Positions 1 through 8,612 of a stretch of 64,000 nt of DNA are shown here, in pieces (the stretch's first letter is position 1; each line of letters starts with the position of its first letter). Below the pieces are notes generated by a model. It was not told where the DNA came from. It saw only the letters and a program-made list of their open reading frames with translations, and searched no databases. This DNA comes from Muribaculaceae bacterium (GTDB lineage Bacteria > Bacteroidota > Bacteroidia > Bacteroidales > Muribaculaceae). The DNA lies in NCBI GenBank assembly GCA_022510385.1, contig JAFLTQ010000005.1:62001-126000 (forward strand), in the 5' to 3' direction. Position numbers and translations under genes: made by a program.

Positions 1-1657
1 TCTGATAACCCTCCGGTGTCTTCCAGTTTTTTGCCCTTCCAAGAGGAGGCTCCCCGGCCGATGTCGGCAAATATGATTCCACCTCCGGCAAACGTAACGG
101 CAATTTATCATACTCCATGCCTGTAGCTATTCCATCTTTATAATATATCGGGAATGGCTCTCCCCAATATCGCTGGCGTGAGAAAATGGCATCTCGCAAC
201 CGGTAATTCACTTTTACATGGCCGATACCCTCTTTCTCTATGAATTCTTTTGTGGCCGTTATCGCCTCTTTCACTGTCAACCCATTCAGATTCAATTTAT
301 CATTGGCAGAGTTTATCATTATACCCTCTTTGGCATCAAAACTCTCCTCGCTAACATCCGCTCCCTCTATCAATGGAATGATCGGAAGTTCGAAATGTTT
401 CGCAAAGGCATAGTCTCTTGAGTCATGTGCCGGAACTGCCATGATAGCTCCTGTGCCATAACCGGCCAACACATAATCACTTATCCATATAGGTATTCTC
501 TCTCCGGTTATCGGATTCTTGGCATAACTTCCGGAAAATACTCCGCTAACTCTCTTGTCTATCTGTCGTTCCCTTTCGGTCTTTTTCGACACCTCCTCAA
601 GATACTTATCCACTTCCGGGCGTTGTTCATCCGTCACTACCATCTCGACATATTTCGATTCCGGAGCAAGAACCATAAAAGTGACTCCGAAAGATGTGTC
701 TGCTCTGGTAGTGAATATCTCGATATCTAAATCTTTCTCCTCCACCGGGAACCGCATCTCCGCGCCCTCACTTCTGCCAATCCAATTCTTTTGTGTTTCT
801 TTGAGAGAGTCGCTCCATTCCACTGTGTCAAGTCCGTCGAGCAAGCGTTGAGAATATGCCGAAACTCTCAACAACCATTGCGTCATCACTTTCTGTTCAA
901 CAGGGAATCCACCTCTGACACTCAATCCTTCACTAACTTCATCATTGGCCAATACGGTGCCCAATTTCTCACACCAGTTAACCATACTCTCGCCCTGATA
1001 GGCGATTCGATAGTTCATCAAGACCTCCGATTTCTCTTTCTCACTGAATTTTTTCCATTCCTCTGCCGTGAAACTTAACGGCTTGGATTCTGCGGCATGG
1101 AGATTCCTCGTCCCCTCTTTCTCAAAATGTGCTACAAGTTCACTTATGGGGAGTGCTTTTTCTTCTTTTGTGTCATAGTAAGAATTAAACATCTGAAGAA
1201 AAGCCCATTGTGTCCATTTATAGAAATTAGGGTCACAAGTTCTAACTTCGCGGCTCCAGTCAAAAGAAAAACCTATCTTGTCAAGTTGTTCGCGGTAGCG
1301 GCTGATATTCTCATTTGTTGTCTTTTCAGGATGTTGTCCTGTCTGGATAGCATATTGTTCTGCAGGCAGACCGTAGGCGTCATATCCCATCGGATGCAAC
1401 ACGTTAAAACCTTGCTGACGCTTATATCTTGAATAGATATCGCTGGCTATATATCCCAGTGGATGCCCGACATGAAGACCCGCTCCTGATGGATATGGGA
1501 ACATATCCAAAACATAAAACTTTTCTTTCCCCTTATCCTCTTTTACCTTATAGGTGTCATTTTCTCTCCAATAAGTCTGCCACCTCTGCTCTATCTCTTG
1601 ATGATTATAATTTTCTTGCTCTCTTTGAGATTCCGGTGTGATATTTTTATTTCCCAT
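1..1657 (-). CDS. leuS: Leucyl-tRNA synthetase, N-terminal part (cut by window edge)
   Basis: Class I aminoacyl-tRNA synthetase that charges tRNA-Leu in the cytoplasm. The reading frame opens at an ATG at 1657 (minus) and runs off the left edge after about 552 codons, so roughly the C-terminal 40% is missing. The HIGH-type motif is visible near residue 60 ([16 protein letters not shown]), and the [12 protein letters not shown] block typical of bacterial LeuRS appears near the edge. The KMSKS loop and anticodon-binding domain would lie outside the window. The gene lies 96 bp downstream of the TPR membrane protein on the same strand; no separate promoter was seen in the gap. Identity is secure from the motifs. 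Confidence 0.95.
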   Translation of the reverse strand, partial: MGNKNITPESQREQENYNHQEIEQRWQTYWRENDTYKVKEDKGKEKFYVLDMFPYPSGAGLHVGHPLGYIASDIYSRYKRQQGFNVLHPMGYDAYGLPAEQYAIQTGQHPEKTTNENISRYREQLDKIGFSFDWSREVRTCDPNFYKWTQWAFLQMFNSYYDTKEEKALPISELVAHFEKEGTRNLHAAESKPLSFTAEEWKKFSEKEKSEVLMNYRIAYQGESMVNWCEKLGTVLANDEVSEGLSVRGGFPVEQKVMTQWLLRVSAYSQRLLDGLDTVEWSDSLKETQKNWIGRSEGAEMRFPVEEKDLDIEIFTTRADTSFGVTFMVLAPESKYVEMVVTDEQRPEVDKYLEEVSKKTERERQIDKRVSGVFSGSYAKNPITGERIPIWISDYVLAGYGTGAIMAVPAHDSRDYAFAKHFELPIIPLIEGADVSEESFDAKEGIMINSANDKLNLNGLTVKEAITATKEFIEKEGIGHVKVNYRLRDAIFSRQRYWGEPFPIYYKDGIATGMEYDKLPLRLPEVESYLPTSAGEPPLGRAKNWKTPEGYQ

Positions 1658-1753
1658 CTATTTTTTCTTCTTATTTCGATTTCTATCCTGTTCCTGTCTT
1701 GGTTTGACGCTCTATTCCCGAGCTCTTTTTTATTATTCTTTTGCGGTTGCCGA

Positions 1754-3214
1754 TTATCCTTTCAGTCGGTTCTTTTGGTGGCGTAAATCCATAGTGCCAC
1801 TTGGCGTGCCGTCATCAAAAATATACTCTATATCCTTATGAAGTTTTTTGTTGCGGACTTCAAGCTCCTTTACCCGGCGCCTCATCCGGAAATAAGCTTG
1901 TACCATAAATATCAGTATAACAGCTAAAACATACACAAGTGTTATTGCAGTCTTTCGCATCACCCTATTTTCCTGACGTTGCTGTTCCTGTGCTTTGTAT
2001 TCATCGGCAAGAAGCTTGTTGACGGAATTTCTCAGCTCCAATTCCTTATACATATCATTGCGGTGCATCTCTCTATCCTTCAACAACATCGGCACGTAAA
2101 GCCGCATAGTTTCAAGCTCTCCGTTCTTATCTCCGGTCATACGTTGAGCATATCCAAGATGTCCCAAAAGCTCTGCCCTTCTGAAATCACTGATATTGTC
2201 AGACGCTAAGGCTTTCTTTAGCTCTCCCACTGCCTTTGAATATTGCCCCGTGGCCATATAATAGTAGGAGTTGGTGAGACCTCCGCTCCCGAATTCTTCT
2301 GCTGCCTGCTGATTCTCTTTGGCCAATTCCAAACATTTCTGATACACTTCCTCAACCTCCTCCGGAGTCAACCCTTTGAAATTCCTAAGCATCCGCCGAT
2401 AGCTAACATAATAAAAATAACCCAAATCCTGCTTCGCCTTCTCTTTGTCGGAATAATAATGTTGCATGGCATCCAATTGCTCAATCAACTTCCGATCCAA
2501 TGCTATCGCTTTCTTGTAGTCACGCTTACGTGTGTAAAAGAGAGCCGCAGTCGTATAATATAAGTTTCGGATGGCATAATCTTCTTCCGGCAATGCATTA
2601 ACAAGCTCCTCGAGCCTCTTTATGTATTCAAAATACAGCGGCCCCTGGGATGAGGATCCGAGAAAGGTCATCGTTCGATAAATATTCTGAATCTCTTTAT
2701 AGGGATCTCCTCCAAAACTCATCCCTTGGCGCGCATACTCAGCAAGTTCCTTCTCAACTGTGCTGTCGTTCGCCTTCGATGCTTCCGCCTCTGCTTGCTC
2801 CATTATCAGAACAGTCCGGAAATTATCTTTAGCGCTATCTTCCGGCAAGGTCTCCGAAAGTTCTATCAATCGTGACAGATCCTTTGTGTCGTCGGTAGAA
2901 GAAGACAACTCTTGAAGCACACTCTTTATTACTTCCTCGTTGTCACTTCTCTTTGCCAAATTGATTATTTGACCCCTTATTCGGTCTTTTTTCAGCTTGT
3001 CACTAATACTATAGACATCAAGCAATACCTTTATACTGTCTGTCGGAGTCTTGGCCCTTGTCAATGCTCTCTCCGCAGGATAATTATTCTGAGGAGTCCC
3101 ATCTCCCGCCGACTGCTCTGTCGCAGAAGTCATTCTCTCTATACTTAATAAAGAGATTAGCAGCATTATTATCCTGCCAACTCTCAAATTTGCGATTCTT
3201 AAAGATCTTCTCAT
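1754..3214 (-). CDS. Signal-peptide TPR protein with one C-terminal transmembrane helix
   Basis: A 486-residue protein with an N-terminal hydrophobic leader (residues about 12-30), a long alpha-helical region with TPR-like repeats (for example AIALDRKLIEQL and AVGELKKALA), and one transmembrane segment near residues 425-445 (TAITLVYVLAVILIFMVQAY). A charged coiled-coil tail of about 40 residues follows. This layout resembles Bacteroidales TPR-transmembrane regulators, but unlike the proteins at 16907 and 47647 no C-terminal helix-turn-helix is visible; the tail ends soon after the helix. It may be a periplasmic sensor or scaffold; the function is not known. It has its own promoter (3271-3302), back to back with the tRNA-Ser promoter. 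Confidence 0.75.
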   Translation of the reverse strand: MRRSLRIANLRVGRIIMLLISLLSIERMTSATEQSAGDGTPQNNYPAERALTRAKTPTDSIKVLLDVYSISDKLKKDRIRGQIINLAKRSDNEEVIKSVLQELSSSTDDTKDLSRLIELSETLPEDSAKDNFRTVLIMEQAEAEASKANDSTVEKELAEYARQGMSFGGDPYKEIQNIYRTMTFLGSSSQGPLYFEYIKRLEELVNALPEEDYAIRNLYYTTAALFYTRKRDYKKAIALDRKLIEQLDAMQHYYSDKEKAKQDLGYFYYVSYRRMLRNFKGLTPEEVEEVYQKCLELAKENQQAAEEFGSGGLTNSYYYMATGQYSKAVGELKKALASDNISDFRRAELLGHLGYAQRMTGDKNGELETMRLYVPMLLKDREMHRNDMYKELELRNSVNKLLADEYKAQEQQRQENRVMRKTAITLVYVLAVILIFMVQAYFRMRRRVKELEVRNKKLHKDIEYIFDDGTPSGTMDLRHQKNRLKG

Positions 3215-3270
3215 TTCTGCATCTAATGCCGACTATTAACTCTGTTTTCCTACGGCAACCTTTTATATTG

Positions 3271-3302
3271 CAAAAATATTGTAAAATCTTGAAAAAATCA
3301 AG
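3271..3302 (-). promoter_or_regulatory. Bacteroidota-type promoter of the TPR membrane protein gene
   Basis: On the minus strand a -33 box CTTG (3302-3299; consensus TTTG) and a -7 box TATTTTTG (3278-3271) are separated by 20 bp, matching the Bacteroidota vegetative promoter. Transcription would start near 3266, about 50 nt before the ATG at 3214. The -33 boxes of this and the tRNA-Ser promoter are only 6 bp apart, so they form a divergent pair. Confidence 0.6.
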
Positions 3303-3308
3303 ATTTTA

Positions 3309-3340
3309 TTTGCACATCCCGACTTTTATTCCTAAATTTG
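3309..3340 (+). promoter_or_regulatory. Promoter of tRNA-Ser
   Basis: TTTG at 3309-3312, a 20-bp spacer and TAAATTTG at 3333-3340: an exact match to the Bacteroidota consensus. The predicted start is near 3345, about 30 nt before the mature tRNA end. Confidence 0.75.
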
Positions 3341-3374
3341 CAATCGCTTCAGTGAGGCGCTTTCATCTTCTTTT

Positions 3375-3464
3375 GGAGGGATGGGTGAGTGGCTGAAACC
3401 AACAGTTTGCTAAACTGTCGTAGGAGTAATCCTACCACGAGTTCGAATCTCGTTCCCTCCGCCA
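3375..3464 (+). tRNA. tRNA-Ser (anticodon GCT)
   Basis: Cloverleaf read by eye: acceptor arm GGAGGGA (3375-3381) pairs with TCCCTCC (3454-3460), discriminator G3461, and an encoded CCA at 3462-3464. The anticodon arm is ACAGT-TTGCTAA-ACTGT with anticodon GCT at 3409-3411, reading AGC/AGU serine codons. A long variable arm (class II tRNA) and a T arm with GTTCGAATC are present. It is followed by a strong hairpin terminator. Confidence 0.95.
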
Positions 3465-3495
3465 AATAGTTTGAAAACTAAATAGTTAAAAATTT

Positions 3496-3541
3496 ACAAA
3501 CGAATTTACGATTAAAAATTACGTAAATTCGTTTGTTCTTT
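3496..3541. terminator. Hairpin terminator between tRNA-Ser and ruvB
   Basis: A perfect 15-bp inverted repeat, ACAAACGAATTTACG (3496-3510) and its complement (3522-3536), with an 11-nt loop, followed on the plus strand by TCTTTTT. It ends the tRNA-Ser transcript; since ruvB converges from the other side and the far flank is also A/T rich, it may work in both directions. Confidence 0.8.
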
Positions 3542-3575
3542 TTAAGGAGTTCTAAAGCTCACCCCACTCTGACCC

Positions 3576-4616
3576 TTATTCACCCTCCTCGAATAAATTC
3601 CCCGGCCGATTTGAGCGCTTCCTTTGAAGATGGCCGTAGGCAAGATCTGTCGCCTCTCGCCCTCGAGGTGTCCGCTTCAAAAATCCCTCTTTTATCAAAA
3701 ACGGCTCATAGACCTCTTCCAATGTCCCCGGATCCTCTCCCAAGGCTGTCGCTATCGTTGTCAAGCCCACAGGACCCCCTCCAAACTTATCTATAATTGT
3801 CAGCAATAGCTTATTGTCTATTTCATCAAGTCCATAACGGTCTATATTCAGCGATTCCAATGACTGCTTTGCTATCTCTACATCGATAACTCCGCTCCCT
3901 TTTACCATCGCAAAATCCCTGACTCTTCTCAGCAGTGCATTTGCAACCCTGGGAGTCCCTCGGCTCCTCAAGGCTATCTCCATGGCCGCTGATTCCTCTA
4001 TCTTGACATTCAACAATCGGGCTGAACGTTTCACTATTCCCTGAAGCACATTATGGTCATAATATTCCAAATGACAATTGATTCCAAAACGCGCTCGCAA
4101 AGGTGAGGTCAACAAGCCACTCCGCGTTGTTGCTCCTATCAGCGTAAAAGGAGGGATTGTCAACTGAACGCTGCGTGCTCCCGGGCCCTTGTCAAGCAAT
4201 ATGTCTATCCGGTAATCCTCCATCGCCGAATAGAGATACTCCTCAACTATAGGATGCAATCTATGGATCTCATCGATAAACAACACATCCTTTTCCTCCA
4301 GGCTCATAAGGATGCCGGCTAAATCTCCGGGTTTATCCAACACAGGCCCTGAAGTCACTTTGAAGCCTACTCCCAATTCATTCGCTATTATATTTGATAG
4401 GGTTGTCTTCCCCAAGCCGGGAGGTCCATGAAGCAAAGTATGGTCTAACGACTCTCCTCGCATTTTCGCCGCCGCCACAAATACCCTCAGATTGGATATG
4501 ATATTCTCCTGTCCGCTGAAATCATCAAAATCCAAAGGACGGAGGGCTTTCTCGATATCTTTATCGCTGTCGCGGCCTTTCTGCCTCTCCCTTATGTTGA
4601 ATTCATCATCTTGCAT
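3576..4616 (-). CDS. ruvB: Holliday junction branch-migration helicase RuvB
   Basis: A 346-residue AAA+ ATPase that drives branch migration of Holliday junctions with RuvA and delivers them to RuvC. The Walker A motif GPPGLGKTT is at residues 64-72 and Walker B ([10 protein letters not shown]) at 111-120. The sensor/arginine-finger segment [18 protein letters not shown] follows, and the C-terminal winged-helix DNA-binding region contains [17 protein letters not shown]. Length and motif order are those of a complete RuvB. It stands alone, convergent with tRNA-Ser and divergent from the Ig-like lipoprotein gene; ruvA and ruvC are not adjacent. Confidence 0.97.
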   Translation of the reverse strand: MQDDEFNIRERQKGRDSDKDIEKALRPLDFDDFSGQENIISNLRVFVAAAKMRGESLDHTLLHGPPGLGKTTLSNIIANELGVGFKVTSGPVLDKPGDLAGILMSLEEKDVLFIDEIHRLHPIVEEYLYSAMEDYRIDILLDKGPGARSVQLTIPPFTLIGATTRSGLLTSPLRARFGINCHLEYYDHNVLQGIVKRSARLLNVKIEESAAMEIALRSRGTPRVANALLRRVRDFAMVKGSGVIDVEIAKQSLESLNIDRYGLDEIDNKLLLTIIDKFGGGPVGLTTIATALGEDPGTLEEVYEPFLIKEGFLKRTPRGREATDLAYGHLQRKRSNRPGNLFEEGE

Positions 4617-4729
4617 AATGCAAATTTAATTAGAAATTTATAATTTTGTATATTCTAACCGGCCTCTTTTATTGTAAGGCGGATCTATTGCCCAACCGGT
4701 TATTTTGTGGAATCTTTGCAAGCATATAA

Positions 4730-6784
4730 ATGAAAATCTTGAGATATATACTCAGAAGAAAATCTTCGGTAGCCCCGGCTATTTTAATGCTATTGCTCTT
4801 GGCTGCATCTTGCGCCTCAATCGGTAATCCCACCGGAGGACCCAGAGATGAAGATGCCCCTGTTTTCCTTAGAGCTAATCCAGCTCCAGGCTCTGTGAAT
4901 GTCTCACGACAAAGAATTGATATCGAATTCAATGAAATCGTCAACGTGAAAGATGCTTTCACAAATGTAGTCGTCTCTCCTCCCTCTAAACAGACGCCCC
5001 GTGTATCTTCTTCAGGAAGAAGAGTCACTGTGCAATTTCAAGACACTCTCTTACCTAACACTACCTACACAATCGACTTCGGCAACTCGATTGAAGACAA
5101 CAACGAAGGGAATAAACTCCCAAGTTTCGCATACTCTTTTTCCACCGGCCCGGAAATCGACTCTTTGCAAATTTCCGGTATGGTCCTCGATGCTATGACT
5201 CTCGAACCTCAACAAGGTATGCTCGTCGGAGTCTATTCCAATCTCGCTGACTCCGCTTTCGCAACCCTCCCCTTTGAAAGAATGGCCAAAACCGACGACC
5301 GGGGCAGATTCTCTATCCTTGGCCTCGCTCCCGGTGAATACCGCATCTTCGCACTCGCTGACCTCGACAACGACTATCATCGGGCCAACCCCGAAGAAGC
5401 TATGGCGTTCTATGACGTCCTGCTCTCTCCCTCAACGGAAAGAACTATGACCACCGACACTCTCTTTAACTTAAAAACAGGTGAAGTCGACTCGGTCTTA
5501 AATAGAGAAAGAACTGTTTTCCTCCCTAACGATATCTTGCTCAGAAGCTTTGAAAGTGATGTCAAATCGCAATATCTTACCAAATATGAACGTCAAGACT
5601 CTACTCGCCTGAAATTCTTCTTCAATACGCGGGCAGATTCTATCCCTAATATAAAACCGGTCGGTTTTGATGAAATCTCCGATTGGTATGTGGTCGAAAA
5701 GTCGGCGAAAAATGATTCCGTCACTTTTTGGATAACTAACCGGGAAATCCTTTCTCTCGATAGCCTCAGAATTGCCGCCTCATATATGAGAACCGATTCT
5801 ACCAAAAACCTGTCTCTCGTCACTGACACTCTTCGATTTTTCTATTCCCGTGAACTAAAAAATGCGCTTGCAAACGCTGCAAAACAACGTGAGAAAGATC
5901 TTAAGGAGAAGGAAAAAGAAATGCAGAAAGCTATAAAAGAGGGACGCGAAATCAATGATTCGGTGGAACAGACGGAAAAACCCAAACCTTTGGGATTCAA
6001 AGTCTCCTCTCCATCTTCAATGGAAGTCTACCTCCCTCTTATAATGGAATTTGATACTCCCCTATCCGATCTTGACTCAAATGCCTTCCACCTCGAGGTA
6101 ATGGTAGATACCCTTTGGAAGTCTGTCCCCAACGAATGGAGACTACAACACGTCGATTCTATAAATCCTCGCACTTTTAAAATTGAATACCCCTGGGATT
6201 TCTCTACTCAATACCGCCTCTCTGTCGACTCCCTCGCAGCACAAGGTATTTATGGTCTTCTCTCAGATCCCCTCGAATTCTCTTTTAAAACCAAAGCCGA
6301 AGATGATTACTCGTCTGTGATATTCTCAATCTCAAATTTCACTGACTCTATCCCGGCTTTTATTGAATTGCTTAATTCTTCCGACTCCCCGATCCGTCGG
6401 GAAAAAGTGGTCAATAATAAAGCTGTTTTCAAATATCTCGCGCCCGGAAAATATTATGCACGTATATTTGAGGACCATAACGGAAACGGAATCTACGACA
6501 CCGGTAATCTCGACTCTATCAGACAACCCGATTTCGCTTATTATTATCCTAAACTTATTAATGTCAAAAAGAATTGGGACAAGGAGGAATCTTGGGATGT
6601 CTTTGCAACTGCCGTCGACTTGATGAAACCTTACGCCATACTGAAAAATAAACCTGAGGCTGACAAGAAAAACCGAAACAAGAATAAAAACAACGACTAC
6701 GACGAAGAGGATGAAGAGGAATATTTCGACCCCACTCGAAATCCTTTCGATCCTAACGACCGTGGACAACGAAGATCTTATTAA
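4730..6784 (+). CDS. Large Ig-like (SbsA/Big_5-type) outer-membrane lipoprotein
   Basis: A 684-residue protein with a lipoprotein signal peptide ending in the lipobox LAASC (Cys about residue 28) followed by glycine/proline-rich sequence, so probably exported and lipidated. Residues about 40-150 form an SbsA-like Ig domain (FLRANPAPGSVNVSR, then PNTTYTIDFGNSIEDNNEG). Next comes a carboxypeptidase-regulatory-like segment (DDRGRFSILGLAPGEYRIFALAD), a charged coiled-coil stretch near residues 380-415, and a second similar beta domain (APGKYYARIFEDHNGNGIYDTG). The C terminus is a highly charged, asparagine/acidic low-complexity tail. The family is widespread in Bacteroidota and has no firm function. 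The start is the first ATG giving an intact signal peptide. Confidence 0.8.
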   Translation: MKILRYILRRKSSVAPAILMLLLLAASCASIGNPTGGPRDEDAPVFLRANPAPGSVNVSRQRIDIEFNEIVNVKDAFTNVVVSPPSKQTPRVSSSGRRVTVQFQDTLLPNTTYTIDFGNSIEDNNEGNKLPSFAYSFSTGPEIDSLQISGMVLDAMTLEPQQGMLVGVYSNLADSAFATLPFERMAKTDDRGRFSILGLAPGEYRIFALADLDNDYHRANPEEAMAFYDVLLSPSTERTMTTDTLFNLKTGEVDSVLNRERTVFLPNDILLRSFESDVKSQYLTKYERQDSTRLKFFFNTRADSIPNIKPVGFDEISDWYVVEKSAKNDSVTFWITNREILSLDSLRIAASYMRTDSTKNLSLVTDTLRFFYSRELKNALANAAKQREKDLKEKEKEMQKAIKEGREINDSVEQTEKPKPLGFKVSSPSSMEVYLPLIMEFDTPLSDLDSNAFHLEVMVDTLWKSVPNEWRLQHVDSINPRTFKIEYPWDFSTQYRLSVDSLAAQGIYGLLSDPLEFSFKTKAEDDYSSVIFSISNFTDSIPAFIELLNSSDSPIRREKVVNNKAVFKYLAPGKYYARIFEDHNGNGIYDTGNLDSIRQPDFAYYYPKLINVKKNWDKEESWDVFATAVDLMKPYAILKNKPEADKKNRNKNKNNDYDEEDEEEYFDPTRNPFDPNDRGQRRSY

Positions 6785-6807
6785 TAACTCATAATACTCT
6801 GTTCCCC

Positions 6808-7353
6808 ATGCTTGCTGAAATTCTTAAATTCAATGACGATTTTGTCGCAAAAAAGGCATACAAACCTTTTATTACATCTAAATTTCCCGACAAGAAAATT
6901 GCCATCGTGACTTGTATGGACACTCGCCTTGTTGAACTTCTGCCTGCCGCTTTAGGAATAAAAAACGGGGATGTCAAGATGATTAAGAATGCCGGCGGTG
7001 TCATTAACGATCCCTGGGATTCCACCCTAAGATCACTTTTGGTGGCAATATATGAATTAGGAGTTAATCAAATCATGATTATCGGCCACACCGAATGTGG
7101 GGTCAAAGGCATGAATGCTCATGAAATGATACATCTAATGAAGGAACGTGGAATTTCTCCTGAAACGCTATCTATTATACAACGCTGTGGTATAGACCTC
7201 CATAAGTGGCTCGCCGGGTTTGACGAAACAGAAAGCGCTGTCTTGGAGTCTGTCAAACTCGTCAGAAATCATCCCCTTATCCCGGCCGATATCTCTGTAG
7301 CCGGATTTATAATGGATTCTACCACGGGCAAGCTTCACCCTTTAAGCGAATAA
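6808..7353 (+). CDS. Beta-class carbonic anhydrase
   Basis: A 181-residue zinc enzyme that interconverts CO2 and bicarbonate. The zinc and catalytic residues of beta-carbonic anhydrases are visible: Cys36-x-Asp38-x-Arg40 (TCMDTR) and His94-x2-Cys97 (GHTECG). The protein is short and resembles the single-domain Bacillus YtiB-type subclass rather than the longer Can type. It starts 24 bp after the Ig-like lipoprotein gene on the same strand, so the two may be co-transcribed, although a functional link is not obvious. It converges with the DUF6562 gene; no clear terminator hairpin was seen in the 20-bp gap. Confidence 0.93.
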   Translation: MLAEILKFNDDFVAKKAYKPFITSKFPDKKIAIVTCMDTRLVELLPAALGIKNGDVKMIKNAGGVINDPWDSTLRSLLVAIYELGVNQIMIIGHTECGVKGMNAHEMIHLMKERGISPETLSIIQRCGIDLHKWLAGFDETESAVLESVKLVRNHPLIPADISVAGFIMDSTTGKLHPLSE

Positions 7354-7373
7354 TCCCCTTTCCCTCAAACTTT

Positions 7374-8405
7374 TTATTCTTTCGTCATAGGAGTGCTCTC
7401 CCATGAATTATCTGTCGTCAGATTTAAAATGATATTCCCATCTTTTGTGGGGGTCGTCTCTCCTCCTTGTCCCTGCGAATCATCGGAAGCCACCTCAAGG
7501 AATGTTCCTTTCACTATTGTCTGATAGTTACGCTTCACCGGTATATTATTGATGGTAATAGGGTCTCCGTTATTAACCTTTAAATTCATTGCCAATTGAT
7601 TCCCCGTCTCTTCAGATAAGGTATAGAAATACAGCAGGTCTCTGTCGGCAGCTGTCAGACTCTTTGTGATTGTTGCATTCACGTTAAAGGAGTAGGTGGT
7701 CGCTTTAGAATTGACCATCTCGTGTTGGTAGCCAACTGTCGCTTTTGAAATCGACACACTTAAATCTCCCGATTCGCTCCCTTTATCCCTTAATATAACC
7801 TTGGCAGCCTGTCGCTTCAACGTAAGGTTTATCACCTTCTCCGCGCTCTCTTTATCAAAAAATTCCGTCTTACCATAAAAGCAGTCATAATTGTCATTAT
7901 TAAAGAATTCCTGACTTATGGTTTCATTCCCATCCGAAATAGATTTGCCGGGTGATAGATTCATCTGTATGTTTTTTGGAAGCCGCGCCACATCTGTGTT
8001 GTAGAAATAATCTTTATAATAACCGTTTCCATCTGCTGTAGATTCCTTCGGTATATAATCTGCAAACACCAGGATTACGTATGATTTCCCCGCATCTACC
8101 TTGAAAATTATCTGGTCGCTCTCTCCGTTCTCGCTCTTGTCGTCTCCGGCTATCTCTTTTCTCTGCAATGGAGAGTCTATTCCTTGATCTGTAGCTGCTG
8201 CAAATAGCTTTGCTACATATCTTAGCTTATACTGAGAGACGTCTGCTCGTGTCTCTATGGATGCAGGCCGGCTCAAATTTAAGATTAAGGTTGTCTCTTC
8301 CGATTCTCCTTTAGCAGGGTCCACTACTTCTGTCTCTACACACGACGATAATAACCCCAGAGCCATTAATCCTATTGTCAATAAACCGGTCTTTATTTTT
8401 TTCAT
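7374..8405 (-). CDS. DUF6562/fimbrillin-like surface lipoprotein
   Basis: A 343-residue lipoprotein: the signal peptide ends in LLSSC (Cys about 22). The body contains an early RADVSQYKLRYVAKLF block and later repeats of beta-strand character, as in the DUF6562 family found beside or within Bacteroidales fimbrial (FimB/Mfa-like) loci. It is probably anchored in the outer membrane and exposed at the surface. The C terminus ends in an Asn/Thr-rich strand rather than a sorting domain. It stands alone, divergent from purF, and has an excellent own promoter. The family assignment is from remembered sequence style; a role in pili is only possible. Confidence 0.65.
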   Translation of the reverse strand: MKKIKTGLLTIGLMALGLLSSCVETEVVDPAKGESEETTLILNLSRPASIETRADVSQYKLRYVAKLFAAATDQGIDSPLQRKEIAGDDKSENGESDQIIFKVDAGKSYVILVFADYIPKESTADGNGYYKDYFYNTDVARLPKNIQMNLSPGKSISDGNETISQEFFNNDNYDCFYGKTEFFDKESAEKVINLTLKRQAAKVILRDKGSESGDLSVSISKATVGYQHEMVNSKATTYSFNVNATITKSLTAADRDLLYFYTLSEETGNQLAMNLKVNNGDPITINNIPVKRNYQTIVKGTFLEVASDDSQGQGGETTPTKDGNIILNLTTDNSWESTPMTKE

Positions 8406-8439
8406 ATCTTACCTGTTGAAGATTTTTCTTCTACAATTG

Positions 8440-8471
8440 CAAAAATACATTGAAATTCCCACTCCCACAAA
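8440..8471 (-). promoter_or_regulatory. Promoter of the DUF6562 lipoprotein gene
   Basis: On the minus strand TTTG (8471-8468), an exact 20-bp spacer, and TATTTTTG (8447-8440). The start would be near 8435, 30 nt before the ATG. Confidence 0.75.
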
Positions 8472-8501
8472 CCATAAAAATCAGGATATTCTCTCCTCCC
8501 T

Positions 8502-8533
8502 CTTGATAAGTTGTGACAGATAATGTAACTTTG
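8502..8533 (+). promoter_or_regulatory. Promoter of purF
   Basis: CTTG (8502-8505; one mismatch to TTTG), a 20-bp spacer and TAACTTTG (8526-8533). The predicted start near 8538 lies at the in-frame ATG at 8541/8544, which argues that the true purF start is the later ATG at 8613. Confidence 0.6.
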
Positions 8534-8597
8534 CATTTTATTGATGGTTGTTTCCCTTTATCCCGATTTTGGAGGCTGTAATTTAAGGGAAAAACCG

Positions 8598-8605
8598 AAA
8601 GGAGG
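8598..8605 (+). promoter_or_regulatory. Strong Shine-Dalgarno site that fixes the purF start
   Basis: AAAGGAGG lies 7 nt before the ATG at 8613 and is complementary to the 16S anti-Shine-Dalgarno sequence. Such sites are uncommon in Bacteroidota. It selects 8613 over the upstream in-frame ATGs at 8541 and 8544. Confidence 0.75.
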
Positions 8606-8612
8606 TTATCTA

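Noticed and set aside
218..1641. Plus-strand frames of 60-110 codons
   Set aside because: They are shadows of the leuS gene on the minus strand, which has clear synthetase motifs.
4621..4648. Divergent promoters between ruvB and the Ig-like lipoprotein
   Set aside because: TAAATTTG and TAATTTTG boxes occur on opposite strands, but no TTTG box sits at the right distance from either.
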